From an uncultured Pelagibacteraceae bacterium (GTDB lineage Bacteria > Pseudomonadota > Alphaproteobacteria > Pelagibacterales > Pelagibacteraceae), in the NCBI GenBank assembly GCA_902555535.1, contig CACDTB010000005.1, forward strand, positions 1 through 46,574: a DNA stretch of 46,574 nucleotides, written 5' to 3'. Each line of letters starts with the position of its first letter. Within the stretch, counting starts at the first letter, position 1. Both the position numbers and the translations under genes were made by a program. The notes under the pieces were generated by a model. It was not told the DNA's origin. It did not search any database and worked only from the letters and a program-made list of their open reading frames with translations. Of the stretch, positions 16,073 through 24,539 are shown in pieces.

Positions 16073-16873
16073 TTATTTTAATACTGACATTGGATCAAGC
16101 CTAGTTTGGAACCAGTTTATCCTAAAGTCAAGATGTGGTCCGGTAGATCTACCAGTGGATCCAACAGTTCCTATAATATCACCTTGATTAATTTGATCAT
16201 CAACTGAGACTAAAACATTTTCTAAATGAGAATATATCGTTGATATCCCATGACCGTGATCCATTATTACTGTTCCACCAGTATAATACAAATCATCCTC
16301 AGCCATAGTAACTACACCTGAACCAGATGATCTAATCATTGTTCCTTGTTTAGCTGCAATGTCTATTCCATAATGTGGCCATCTTGGTTTACCATTTAAA
16401 ATTCTTTGACTACCATAAACACCACTAATAATACCCTCAACTGGCATTATAAATTTTTCTTTAAAAAACTGTAGATTAGAATTTATTGCTCTTGCTTCTC
16501 CAATTGCATTATTTTCTTTTTTAATTCTTTTATAAACAGACTCTGGCGGGGTGACTTTACTTTCTGCCAAACCATCTATTCTTTGTATATTATATTTTCT
16601 TTTTAATACTTTTTTTATAATTATTGATTTTTTTCCATTAATAATTTTGGTAAATTTTACATCGTATTTTTGATCTCGATCTATACCAAATACAAAAAAA
16701 CCATCTTTTGAAACTTTTACCTCTTTTTTTCCTACCAAAATTTTTGCGTTAGGATCAGTTTTGCCTAATATAAAATGACCTTGTAGAAACTTACCTTGGA
16801 ATTCAATAGCTTTAACCGGTGATATAAAAATAAAAAAAACAAAAAAAAGTCTATAAATTATTGAGCCGTCCAT
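16073..16873 (-). CDS. M23-family (LytM-type) peptidase, exported
   Basis: A longer frame opens at 16936, but the start at 16873 is preferred: it leaves a proper signal peptide (MDGSIIYRLFFVFFIFISPVKA) and cuts the overlap with the upstream SDR gene to 16 bases. The mature protein has a beta-rich N-terminal domain and a C-terminal M23 domain. Zinc ligands are in HYGIDIA and GPHLDFRINW. The latter is a His-Leu-Asp variant of the usual HLH that I recall in other proteobacterial M23 proteins. It should act on periplasmic peptidoglycan cross-links or as an amidase activator. Confidence 0.82.
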   Translation of the reverse strand: MDGSIIYRLFFVFFIFISPVKAIEFQGKFLQGHFILGKTDPNAKILVGKKEVKVSKDGFFVFGIDRDQKYDVKFTKIINGKKSIIIKKVLKRKYNIQRIDGLAESKVTPPESVYKRIKKENNAIGEARAINSNLQFFKEKFIMPVEGIISGVYGSQRILNGKPRWPHYGIDIAAKQGTMIRSSGSGVVTMAEDDLYYTGGTVIMDHGHGISTIYSHLENVLVSVDDQINQGDIIGTVGSTGRSTGPHLDFRINWFQTRLDPMSVLK

Positions 16874-17616
16874 CCACCATCTATAATTATTGAGGTTCCA
16901 GTTATCATTGAGGACGCTGATGATGCCAAAAAGCATACTGTTGTAGCAACATCACTTTCAGTAGCCGCTTTTCCCATTGGAATATTTCCTAGGGCTAATT
17001 TTTTAAATTTTTTGTTTTTAAAAAAATTTTTAACCATAGGTGTTTCAACAAAAGTAGGTGCTACAGTATTAACCCTGATATTTTTTTTAGCTAACTCTAC
17101 TCCCATTCCTTTTGTTAATCCTTCAATTCCAAATTTTGTCATGTTGTAAACATTTCTACCACTCATTCCTACATGACCAAGTTGAGATGACACATTTATA
17201 ATTGATCCAGGTCTTTTTTTATTTTTAAGCATTTTTTTTACAACAAGTTGCGCCACATTAAATGCCGCCTTAAGATTTAAATCTACAAGATAATTCATAC
17301 TTTTTTGTTTAATTTTTTCAAAAGGTTCTGGAATGTTAGTTCCTGCATTGTTAACCAACACATCAATAATTTTAATTTTTTCTAATTTTTGTTTTAAATC
17401 TTCATAATTCATTACATCGCACGAAACTTTAATAATTTTACCTTTAACTTTTTTGATATCCTTTTCTAATTTATTAAGATCTGAGGATGTTCTGCTTAAA
17501 GCTATAACAGTTGCACCTGCTTCAGCTAATGCAATTGAACACGCTCTTCCAAGTCCTTTTCCTGCACCAGTAACTAAAGCATATTTGTTTTTAAGATTTA
17601 TTTTTTGAAGATACAT
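16858..17616 (-). CDS. Short-chain dehydrogenase/reductase
   Basis: This 252-aa classical SDR has the Rossmann motif TGAGKGLGRA (residues 16-25), the NNAG strand, catalytic Ser in INVSSQLG and YNMTK for Tyr and Lys, and the C-terminal ITGTSIIIDGGWTAQ. It should oxidise or reduce an alcohol/ketone with NAD(P). Similar SDRs include gluconate 5-dehydrogenase and 3-oxoacyl reductase. The start shares a base with the terC stop (TAATG), and the upstream operon gene is a GMC oxidoreductase, suggesting serial oxidation of an alcohol or polyol. Substrate is not resolvable from motifs. Confidence 0.87.
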   Translation of the reverse strand: MYLQKINLKNKYALVTGAGKGLGRACSIALAEAGATVIALSRTSSDLNKLEKDIKKVKGKIIKVSCDVMNYEDLKQKLEKIKIIDVLVNNAGTNIPEPFEKIKQKSMNYLVDLNLKAAFNVAQLVVKKMLKNKKRPGSIINVSSQLGHVGMSGRNVYNMTKFGIEGLTKGMGVELAKKNIRVNTVAPTFVETPMVKNFFKNKKFKKLALGNIPMGKAATESDVATTVCFLASSASSMITGTSIIIDGGWTAQ

Positions 17617-18209
17617 TAAAAGAATAATATTTTAATATCTGTGTAAATCAACTCAACTGCTACAATTAAAATGGCTAATAATCCAAGCCAAGCTATCCAT
17701 CTATATTTTTTAATCCATCCAGAAATTAAAGTTGCTGCAGTTGCCATTAAAACGATTGACAATACTAATCCAAATACAAGTAGTCCATAATGTTCACCAG
17801 CTGCACCTGCTACACCCAGTACATTATCTAAACTCATTGTAAAATCAGCTAATAGAACAGTCCAAATAGCCTTTAAAAAACTAGAGCTATCTACTTTAAT
17901 GTCTTCTTCAGTCTCCGATCCTTTTATTACATCCACATAAAGTTTGTAAACAATATAAAGGAGCAGCAATCCTCCTATTAACCTCAAACCTGTAATTTGT
18001 AAAAGATATGCGGTAAGCAATGTTAAAATAATTCTTAAAATAACTGCACCACCAATTCCCCAGAAAATAACTTTTTTTCTTTGTTCTGGTGGAAATTTAG
18101 ATGCAACCATTCCAATTATAATTGCATTGTCTCCAGCTAAAACTAAATCAATAAGAATAATTTGAGTTAATATTGCTATTTGCTCAGGTGTAAAAAATTC
18201 TGCAAACAT
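17616..18209 (-). CDS. TerC/YjbE-family membrane protein
   Basis: This 197-aa membrane protein is of the TerC family. The two internally repeated motifs with buried Asp and Asn are LAGDNAIIIG near residue 25 and SLDNVLGVAG near residue 126. About six to seven hydrophobic helices are present. TerC/YjbE/Alx proteins are linked to Mn2+ or Ca2+ efflux and metal loading of exported enzymes; the role here is inferred. The start and stop both overlap neighbours by one base (TAATG), so it is locked into translation with the GMC oxidoreductase and SDR genes. Confidence 0.87.
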   Translation of the reverse strand: MFAEFFTPEQIAILTQIILIDLVLAGDNAIIIGMVASKFPPEQRKKVIFWGIGGAVILRIILTLLTAYLLQITGLRLIGGLLLLYIVYKLYVDVIKGSETEEDIKVDSSSFLKAIWTVLLADFTMSLDNVLGVAGAAGEHYGLLVFGLVLSIVLMATAATLISGWIKKYRWIAWLGLLAILIVAVELIYTDIKILFF

Positions 18210-19804
18210 TATTGTTGTAGTATCATGTCTGCACCTTTTTCTGCAATCATTATTGTTGGAGCATTGGTATTACCTGAAGTGATGTTTGGCATTATTGATG
18301 CATCTATAACTCTCAAATTATTAATACCCTTAACCTTAAGTTTTTCATCTACTACAGACATTTCATCTTGACCCATTTTACAAGTTCCCACTGGGTGAAA
18401 AATAGTTTGAGCATAATTAGAGGCTTCTCTAACTAATTCCTCATCGTCATTTAAATGAATGCCAGGTCTGTATTCTTCTGGAGTGTATTTTTTGAAAGTT
18501 TTCGACTCCATTATAATTTTTCTAGTTAATTTAAGTCCTTTAGCTGCAATCATTCTATCGTGATCAGTTGATAGATAGTTTTGTTTTATTTTTGCATAAG
18601 TTCTTGAGTCTTTATCAACAATGCTAACATGCCCTCTACTTGTTGGTCTGATATTTGAAACAGTTGGGGTGAATGCATGAAAATCATGATTTTTTGTTGC
18701 TCCCAAAGTATCCATACTCATAGGCTGAACATGCCATTGTAAGTCTGGTAATTCTAAAGATGGATCACTTTTAGCAAACATACAAAGTTGACTAGCACCC
18801 ATAGTCATTGGGCCGCTTCTTTTAAAAATGTATTCTAATCCAATCATTAAATTTCCAAATAAACTATTTATTTTTCTATTTAAGGATTTTAATCCATTAA
18901 TTTTATAAATTGGTCTAAGCATTAAATGATCATGTAAGTTTTCTCCGACCCCATTTAAATTTTGCACCATATCAATCCCAAGATTTTTTAATTTTTCAGG
19001 ATTTCCTATTCCAGAAACTTGTAAAATTTGAGGAGAGCCAATAGCCCCTGATGAAATTATAATTTCTTTATTTGCTTGTACTTTTTTTAATTCATTTCCT
19101 TCCCAATACTCAATTTCTTTTGCAGTTTTATTTTCAAAATTTATTTTTTTGACATGTGAATGAGTTAAAATTTTTAAATTTTTCCTGCTCTTGATTGGGT
19201 TTAAATATCCAACTGCTGTGCTACATCTAAAGCCATCCTTTTCAGTTACTTGGAAATAACCACAGCCATGATTATCACCAGTATTAAAATCTTTTGTTTT
19301 TGGAATACCAAATTCCTCAGCAGCATTTTGAAATTCATCTAGAAGAGGCAGATGTATTCTTTGATCTGAAACAGACAAAGGACCTCCAACTCCATGGAAC
19401 TCATCTTTTCCTCTTTCTTGGTTTTCTGCTTTGATAAAATAAGGCAAAACATCATCCCATCCCCAACCAGTATTACCTAATTGTCTCCAAATATCATAAT
19501 CTCTGTGTTGACCTCTAATATAAAGCAGACCATTGATAGAAGAACTGCCTCCTAATGTTTTTCCTCTAGGATACCTAATAGAAATATTGTTCATGCTCTC
19601 ATCAGGCTCTGTTTTGTAGCACCAATCAGTCTTTGGGTTGTGCATTGTTTTGAAATAACCAACAGGAATATGTATCCAAGGATAATTATCCTTGCCTCCA
19701 GCCTCAATTAAAAGCACTTTATTTGAAGGATTTTCAGATAACCTGTTAGCAAGCACACATCCTGCTGATCCAGCACCTAAAATTATAAAATCAAAATTAT
19801 CCAT
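18209..19804 (-). CDS. GMC oxidoreductase (choline dehydrogenase-like)
   Basis: The frame opens at 19885, but the start at 19804 is chosen: MDNFDFIILGAGSAGCVLAN puts the FAD loop where the family has it, and an AAGAG ribosome site lies about 8 bases upstream. The product is 531 aa. GMC signatures include IEAGGKDNYPW, TLGGSSSINGLLYIRG, GAIGSPQILQVSGIG and the C-terminal HPVGTCKMG with NTNAPTIMIAEKGAD. Family members oxidise choline, alkanols or polyols. No betaine aldehyde dehydrogenase is nearby, so choline is not specifically supported. It heads a tight minus-strand operon and is divergent from dctP. Confidence 0.87.
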   Translation of the reverse strand: MDNFDFIILGAGSAGCVLANRLSENPSNKVLLIEAGGKDNYPWIHIPVGYFKTMHNPKTDWCYKTEPDESMNNISIRYPRGKTLGGSSSINGLLYIRGQHRDYDIWRQLGNTGWGWDDVLPYFIKAENQERGKDEFHGVGGPLSVSDQRIHLPLLDEFQNAAEEFGIPKTKDFNTGDNHGCGYFQVTEKDGFRCSTAVGYLNPIKSRKNLKILTHSHVKKINFENKTAKEIEYWEGNELKKVQANKEIIISSGAIGSPQILQVSGIGNPEKLKNLGIDMVQNLNGVGENLHDHLMLRPIYKINGLKSLNRKINSLFGNLMIGLEYIFKRSGPMTMGASQLCMFAKSDPSLELPDLQWHVQPMSMDTLGATKNHDFHAFTPTVSNIRPTSRGHVSIVDKDSRTYAKIKQNYLSTDHDRMIAAKGLKLTRKIIMESKTFKKYTPEEYRPGIHLNDDEELVREASNYAQTIFHPVGTCKMGQDEMSVVDEKLKVKGINNLRVIDASIMPNITSGNTNAPTIMIAEKGADMILQQ

Positions 19805-19931
19805 ATTAGAACTCTTATAAATTAATTTTTTTTTATTTGTTATATTTCTGTACACAAAAAAATCCAAATAATCCAATATTAGCACTTGTTTTAGATTTCA
19901 TTCTTTGACAAGGTTTCATTTTTAAAAATAA

Positions 19932-19940
19932 AGAGAGGGA
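19932..19940 (+). promoter_or_regulatory. Strong ribosome binding site of dctP
   Basis: AGAGAGGGA ends 5 bases before the ATG at 19946. Most genes in this window lack so clear a Shine-Dalgarno sequence, in keeping with heavy expression of a periplasmic binding protein. Confidence 0.6.
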
Positions 19941-19945
19941 AACAA

Positions 19946-21040
19946 ATGAAAAAAATCATTTCAATGTTATTTGCAGTAGCTATGGTATTTGGATTTATTT
20001 CAAATGCTAATGCTGCGAAAACACTAAAATGTCAGACAGTTCTTAACACTAAGGCTGATGAAGTTAAAATGTTAAAAGACTTTACTGACACTGTTACAAC
20101 TTTGACAGGTGGATCTCTTAAGTTTGAAATTATGCCTGCAGGAGCAGTTGTTGGTGTAAAAGAAACTTTAGATGCTGTTGATAAAGGACTTATCGACTGT
20201 GGATTTGCTTGGACACACTATTGGTCAGGTGATCACCCTGCCGCTATGTTATTTGGTTCGCCAGTAGCAGGTGGTGGTGTTGGTATTGACAACATCGCAT
20301 TCTTATCATGGTTTCAGTATGGTGGAGGAAAAGAGCTATACGACAGACTATGGAAAGAAATGGGAAGAGATATTAAAGGATTTATGATTCAACCAGTTGG
20401 TCCTGAAGCTTTAGGTTGGTTTCCAAAACCAATTAAAGATATGGCTGACTTTAGAAAATATAAGTTCAGAACTCCTCCAGGAATTCCAGGACAAACTTAT
20501 AAAGACATCGGTATAGCATCTGTTGCTATGGGTGGTGGAGATATTCTACCAGCTTTAGAAGCGGGAACTATTGATGCTGCTGAATGGTGTTGTCCAAAAC
20601 CAGACTTAACGTTTGGTTTCCAAAAAGTATTAAAGCACTACTACCTACAAGGTTTACACCAAGTAGTCGTAAATGCTGACTTTTATATTACTGGAAAAAC
20701 ATATGAAGCTATGAGTGCTCATGAGAAGAAGTCTCTAGAAGTTGCAGCGAATGCATCTCTAGCAAAATCTCTAAGTTACAGAATCTATGAAAACGGAAAA
20801 GCTTTAAAAGAGCTTACAGAAGTTCATGGTGTAAAATTAGAAGATACACCTTCTGATTACTTCACTGAATACATGGCAGCTGCAAAGAAAAGTTTGGAAA
20901 CAAATGCAGCTAAAAATGCATTCTTTGCTGAAGTTTGGGATTCTATGAAAGAATTTGCTGACATAGCAGTTCCTTTCTGGAGTGGTGCTCAAATGTCTAA
21001 TGCGAAGCTAGGAATGGCTCACGCAGCAACATTAAAGTAA
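19946..21040 (+). CDS. dctP: TRAP transporter substrate-binding protein DctP
   Basis: This 364-aa periplasmic protein begins with a signal peptide (MKKIISMLFAVAMVFGFI, cleaved after NANA). DctP-family features include FRTPPGIPGQTYKDIGIASV, with the Arg that clamps the ligand carboxylate, GGDILPALEAGTIDAAEW, and a later FYITGKTYEAMS. It resembles the TakP and mannitol/chloroaromatic branch, which binds 2-oxo acids or other organic acids. The ligand cannot be fixed. The unusual WCCPKPD lies beside the binding cleft in this branch. The membrane subunits follow directly, after a hairpin that probably keeps binding protein in excess. Confidence 0.9.
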   Translation: MKKIISMLFAVAMVFGFISNANAAKTLKCQTVLNTKADEVKMLKDFTDTVTTLTGGSLKFEIMPAGAVVGVKETLDAVDKGLIDCGFAWTHYWSGDHPAAMLFGSPVAGGGVGIDNIAFLSWFQYGGGKELYDRLWKEMGRDIKGFMIQPVGPEALGWFPKPIKDMADFRKYKFRTPPGIPGQTYKDIGIASVAMGGGDILPALEAGTIDAAEWCCPKPDLTFGFQKVLKHYYLQGLHQVVVNADFYITGKTYEAMSAHEKKSLEVAANASLAKSLSYRIYENGKALKELTEVHGVKLEDTPSDYFTEYMAAAKKSLETNAAKNAFFAEVWDSMKEFADIAVPFWSGAQMSNAKLGMAHAATLK

Positions 21041-21060
21041 TCATTAAATAATCTTTATAT

Positions 21061-21095
21061 TAGAGCGGACTTAAAAATCCGCTCTAATTTTTTTT
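21061..21095 (+). terminator. Intrinsic terminator/attenuator between dctP and dctQ
   Basis: TAGAGCGGA (21061-21069) and TCCGCTCTA (21078-21086) form a perfect 9-bp stem with an 8-base loop. Eight Ts follow at 21088-21095. It lies 21 bases after the dctP stop and 10 bases before the dctQ ATG, so it should lower transcription of the membrane subunits relative to dctP. Confidence 0.88.
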
Positions 21096-21105
21096 ATAAA
21101 ATTTT

Positions 21106-21720
21106 ATGGCAGACGAACCAAGTAAATTAGATATATCTGACGAAATGATTGCCGAAAGGCGAGGGGGTTCAGGAAAAATGCCAAGTGATATGCCGTCATG
21201 GATGGCAAGTTTAATTGTAAATATTGATAAATTTAGCAAATGGGTTGGTAACGTAGTTTGTTGGATATTAATGCCATTAATTCTTGCTATGACTTACGAG
21301 GTCTTTGCTAGAAAATTATTTCATTCTCCAACAATTTGGGCTTACGATATAAGTCGATTTTTATATGGTGCACTTTTTATGCTAGGTGCTGGGTATGCAC
21401 TTTCAAAAGGAGTTCACATTAGAGCAGATTTTTTATACAGAAATTTTAAAACTAAGAATCAAGGTACTATTGATTTTTGGCTATACATTTTATTTTATTT
21501 TCCAGGCTTACTAGTGTTTCTTTATATGACGATTGGTTATGTAGGTGAGTCAATTCAAAGAGGTGAAAGAGGAATGGATACAACTTGGATGCCTTATATG
21601 TGGCCAATTAAAACCTGTTTATTGATAGGAATAGTGTTTTTACTTATTCAAGGGATTTCAGAATTATTTAAAAGTTATTGGGCTGCAACAAGAGGAAAAT
21701 GGCCAGGAGAAGATAAATGA
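21106..21720 (+). CDS. dctQ: TRAP transporter small membrane subunit DctQ
   Basis: This 204-aa protein has a hydrophilic cytoplasmic N-terminus (about 30 residues) and four hydrophobic helices near residues 48-68, 82-102, 125-147 and 168-186. The segment MTYEVFARKLFHSPTIWAYD followed by GAGYALSKGVHIRADFLY is the usual DctQ pattern. It joins DctM to form the Na+-driven permease that accepts ligand from DctP. The stop overlaps the dctM start (ATGA). Transcription must pass the hairpin at 21061-21095. Confidence 0.9.
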   Translation: MADEPSKLDISDEMIAERRGGSGKMPSDMPSWMASLIVNIDKFSKWVGNVVCWILMPLILAMTYEVFARKLFHSPTIWAYDISRFLYGALFMLGAGYALSKGVHIRADFLYRNFKTKNQGTIDFWLYILFYFPGLLVFLYMTIGYVGESIQRGERGMDTTWMPYMWPIKTCLLIGIVFLLIQGISELFKSYWAATRGKWPGEDK

Positions 21721-23051
21721 TAGCAGAATTAATTGATCCAGCCATTTTAGGATTTATTTTAGTTGGTGTAATGCTTTTTGCAATATTTGTAGGATTTCCT
21801 ATTTCATTTACTTTGATATTCTTAGGCTTTGTTTTTGGATACTTGGGATTTGGAAAATTAGTCTTTTATTTAATGACCCTCCAGTTCTCGATGGTTATGA
21901 CCGAACAAACTCTCGCCGCTGTCCCGCTCTTTGTCTTTATGGGAATTATGATGGAACAAGCAGGATTAATGGAAAGATTGTTTTCTTCATTCCAAATGAT
22001 GTTAGCTAAAGTAAGAGGATCTTTGTATTATGCAGTTTTATTTGTTTCAGTTATTTTTGCTGCAGCAACGGGAATTGTTGGTGCATCAGTTACTATTCTT
22101 GGAATTATGGCTGCAAAATCAATGAATAGGTCAGGCTATGATGTAAGACTTGCTGCAGGTACAATTACTGCTGGAGGAACTTTAGGAATTTTAATACCAC
22201 CTAGTATTATGCTTGTTGTAATGGGTCCTATAATGGAGATACCAGTTATTGACTTATTTGCAGCTGCAATTATTCCAGGAATTCTTTTAGCAGGCTTATA
22301 CGCAGGTTACACAACAATTAGATGTATGATTAATCCAAAGTTAGGACCTGTAATTCCTGAGGAGATGAGATCAGCAAGCATGAAAGAGGTTTGGATTGAG
22401 TTCTTCTTAGGTTTAGTGCCTCCTGCAGCACTGGTTTTTGCAGCATTAGGAAGTATTTTGTTTGGATTTGCAACCCCAACAGAAGCAGCTGGTTGTGGTG
22501 CAATGGGAGCGTTATTACTTTCGTTAGCATATAAAAAATTAACCTTATCAAAACTTCAAGAAGCGCTTGTTAAAACTTTAGAAATTACTGCTTTAATTAT
22601 GGTTTTAGTTGCTGCTTCAAACTTCTTTGGTGCTGTGTTTGCAAGATTAGGAACACCAACTTTGTTAACAGAATTTTTATTAGGTTTAGAGATGAACAAA
22701 TATTTCATTCTAGCAATTGTAATGGTGGCAATATTTTTACTAGGGTGGCCATTAGAGTGGGTGCCAATTGTGATGATAATTGTACCAATAATTTTACCTT
22801 TGGTCGAAGCATTAGGTTTCAATCTAACTTGGTTTGCAATTCTGGTTGCGGTCAATCTCCAGACCGCCTGGCTATCTCCACCTGTAGCACTATCTGCTTA
22901 TTTTTTAAAAGGCGTAGTTCCAGAGTGGGATTTAAAAGATATTTATTACGGAATGATGCAATTTATGGTTCTACAAGTAATAGGTTTAATTTTAATAATT
23001 ATATTTCCTCAGATTGCTCTATGGTTACCAACTCTCTTATATGGACAGTAG
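21717..23051 (+). CDS. dctM: TRAP transporter large membrane subunit DctM
   Basis: This 444-aa protein has about twelve hydrophobic helices, the length and shape of DctM. Typical signatures are GASVTILGIMAAKSM, GTITAGGTLGILIPPSIMLV, FATPTEAAGCGAMGALLL and the C-terminal PIILPLVEALGFNLTWFAIL with LSPPVALSAYFLKGV. These Ser/Thr/Pro-rich loops form the sodium- and substrate-binding re-entrant hairpins known for TRAP permeases. The start overlaps dctQ by 4 bases. The TRAP substrate remains unknown; the short distance from the sulfur island allows, but does not show, sulfonate uptake. Confidence 0.92.
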   Translation: MIAELIDPAILGFILVGVMLFAIFVGFPISFTLIFLGFVFGYLGFGKLVFYLMTLQFSMVMTEQTLAAVPLFVFMGIMMEQAGLMERLFSSFQMMLAKVRGSLYYAVLFVSVIFAAATGIVGASVTILGIMAAKSMNRSGYDVRLAAGTITAGGTLGILIPPSIMLVVMGPIMEIPVIDLFAAAIIPGILLAGLYAGYTTIRCMINPKLGPVIPEEMRSASMKEVWIEFFLGLVPPAALVFAALGSILFGFATPTEAAGCGAMGALLLSLAYKKLTLSKLQEALVKTLEITALIMVLVAASNFFGAVFARLGTPTLLTEFLLGLEMNKYFILAIVMVAIFLLGWPLEWVPIVMIIVPIILPLVEALGFNLTWFAILVAVNLQTAWLSPPVALSAYFLKGVVPEWDLKDIYYGMMQFMVLQVIGLILIIIFPQIALWLPTLLYGQ

Positions 23052-23076
23052 AATTTATTAGTTTAAAATAAATCTA

Positions 23077-24534
23077 GTGAATCAGCCAAAAGTAAAATAT
23101 TCCCTTTCTAATTGGGACTTAGTAACAGTTAATCCAAATTATAAAACTTGGAATTGGAAAGATTTATTTTGTTTTTGGGGCGCTAATGTACAAAGTGTAA
23201 TAGGTTTTTCTTTAATATCCTCTCTCTACTTAATGTATAGTTTAAATGTATTTGTAGTTTTTTTTGGAATAATATTAGGATCTTTTTTTGTTTATTTGTT
23301 TTCAAATATCATTGGAAAGCCTTCTCAAAAATTTGGTTTACCATTTTCAGTATTGTTAAGATCTTCATTAGGATTTAATGGTGCTAAATTTTTTGGATTA
23401 ATTAGAAGTTTAGTTGGGATTTTTTTATTTGGAATTCAAACTTACTTTTTATCAAAAATATTAGTTTATTTAATAAGAATAATAATTTTTTCTATAGATG
23501 ATTCTTTATTACAGCAGGAAATATTTATTTTTTATTATTTTGGAATGAATATTATTGATTGGTCTGCAATAATAATCACAATTATTTTACAGATTTTATT
23601 TTTTACTGTTGGGATGCAGTATAATAAAAAAATAATTAATTTTTCAGCAATGACAGTCTATGCTGGTTTGCTGATTTTTTTCTTTGTTGTTTTATTAAGT
23701 GATGTAAAAATAACTACTGAAGCTTTTTCAAATATTTTTAATTTCAATAATTTTTTAGATGTTAATAATTTAGCACCTTTATTTACAGTTGCTGGAACAA
23801 TATTTGCCTATTTTTCGATTTTAATAATTAGTTTTGGTGATTTTTCTAGATATGTAAAAAATGAGCAAGAATTAAAAAAGGGAAACTTAAGTTTAATTTT
23901 GAATTTAATTATTTTTTCTTTTTTATCTGTTTTTATTGTTATAGGGTCCGACGTTTTTCTTAATCAAAAATTTTCAGATATAGACAGAATTTTTACCAAT
24001 CCAACAGATATAGTGGGAAAATTTGATAATTTACAAATAACAATAGTCGTTCTATTTTTCATTATAATTGCTTCTGCTTCTACAAATTTAGTTGCTAATT
24101 TCATTCCATCTCAATATTCTTTATTAAATTTTGCTCCTTCAATATTAAGTTTAAAAAGCGCTAGTTATTTAATTGCTTTTTTTGGTTTGCTGATTGCAAT
24201 ATTCTGGCTAACTATATTAAGCCAAATAGGAATTTTATCCTTTGTTGATACTTTTGGTGCTTTTTTTGGTCCTTTATTTGGAGTGATGGCAGCTGATTAT
24301 TATTTAATTAAAAATCAAGAAATAAGTAATAAAGACATATATTCTATAGACAAAGAGAGTGCTTATTATTATTCAGGTGGTTGGCATATAAAAGGTGTTT
24401 ATTCTTTAATATTAGGATTTATTTTTTCAGCGTCTACAATTTGGAATACTAATTTAATGTTTTTACAATCTTATGCTTGGATAATAGGTGCATTTGTTGC
24501 CTGGATAACATACTACTTGTTAGCAAAAAAATAA
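23077..24534 (+). CDS. NCS1-family nucleobase/cation symporter
   Basis: This 485-aa membrane protein with about twelve helices starts at a GTG. NCS1 (cytosine/purine/uracil/allantoin/hydantoin permease) features are the N-terminal WDLVTVNPNYKTWNWKDLF, FWGANVQSVIGFSL (helix 1 sodium and substrate site), FGLPFSVLLRSSLGFNGAKF and the late FVDTFGAFFGPLFGVMAADYYLI. It should bring in a nucleobase, hydantoin or related compound with Na+ or H+. It begins 25 bases after dctM, so it may be read through with the TRAP genes. No amidohydrolase is adjacent to narrow the substrate. Confidence 0.85.
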   Translation: MNQPKVKYSLSNWDLVTVNPNYKTWNWKDLFCFWGANVQSVIGFSLISSLYLMYSLNVFVVFFGIILGSFFVYLFSNIIGKPSQKFGLPFSVLLRSSLGFNGAKFFGLIRSLVGIFLFGIQTYFLSKILVYLIRIIIFSIDDSLLQQEIFIFYYFGMNIIDWSAIIITIILQILFFTVGMQYNKKIINFSAMTVYAGLLIFFFVVLLSDVKITTEAFSNIFNFNNFLDVNNLAPLFTVAGTIFAYFSILIISFGDFSRYVKNEQELKKGNLSLILNLIIFSFLSVFIVIGSDVFLNQKFSDIDRIFTNPTDIVGKFDNLQITIVVLFFIIIASASTNLVANFIPSQYSLLNFAPSILSLKSASYLIAFFGLLIAIFWLTILSQIGILSFVDTFGAFFGPLFGVMAADYYLIKNQEISNKDIYSIDKESAYYYSGGWHIKGVYSLILGFIFSASTIWNTNLMFLQSYAWIIGAFVAWITYYLLAKK

Positions 24535-24539
24535 TTTTA

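Noticed and set aside
18209..19804. Specific choline dehydrogenase (betA) call
   Set aside because: Only general GMC motifs are visible, and no betaine aldehyde dehydrogenase or choline regulator is adjacent.
19905..19933. TTGACA followed by ATAAAG as a dctP promoter
   Set aside because: Transcription would start almost at the ATG and lose the strong ribosome site, so this pair is unlikely to be the working promoter.
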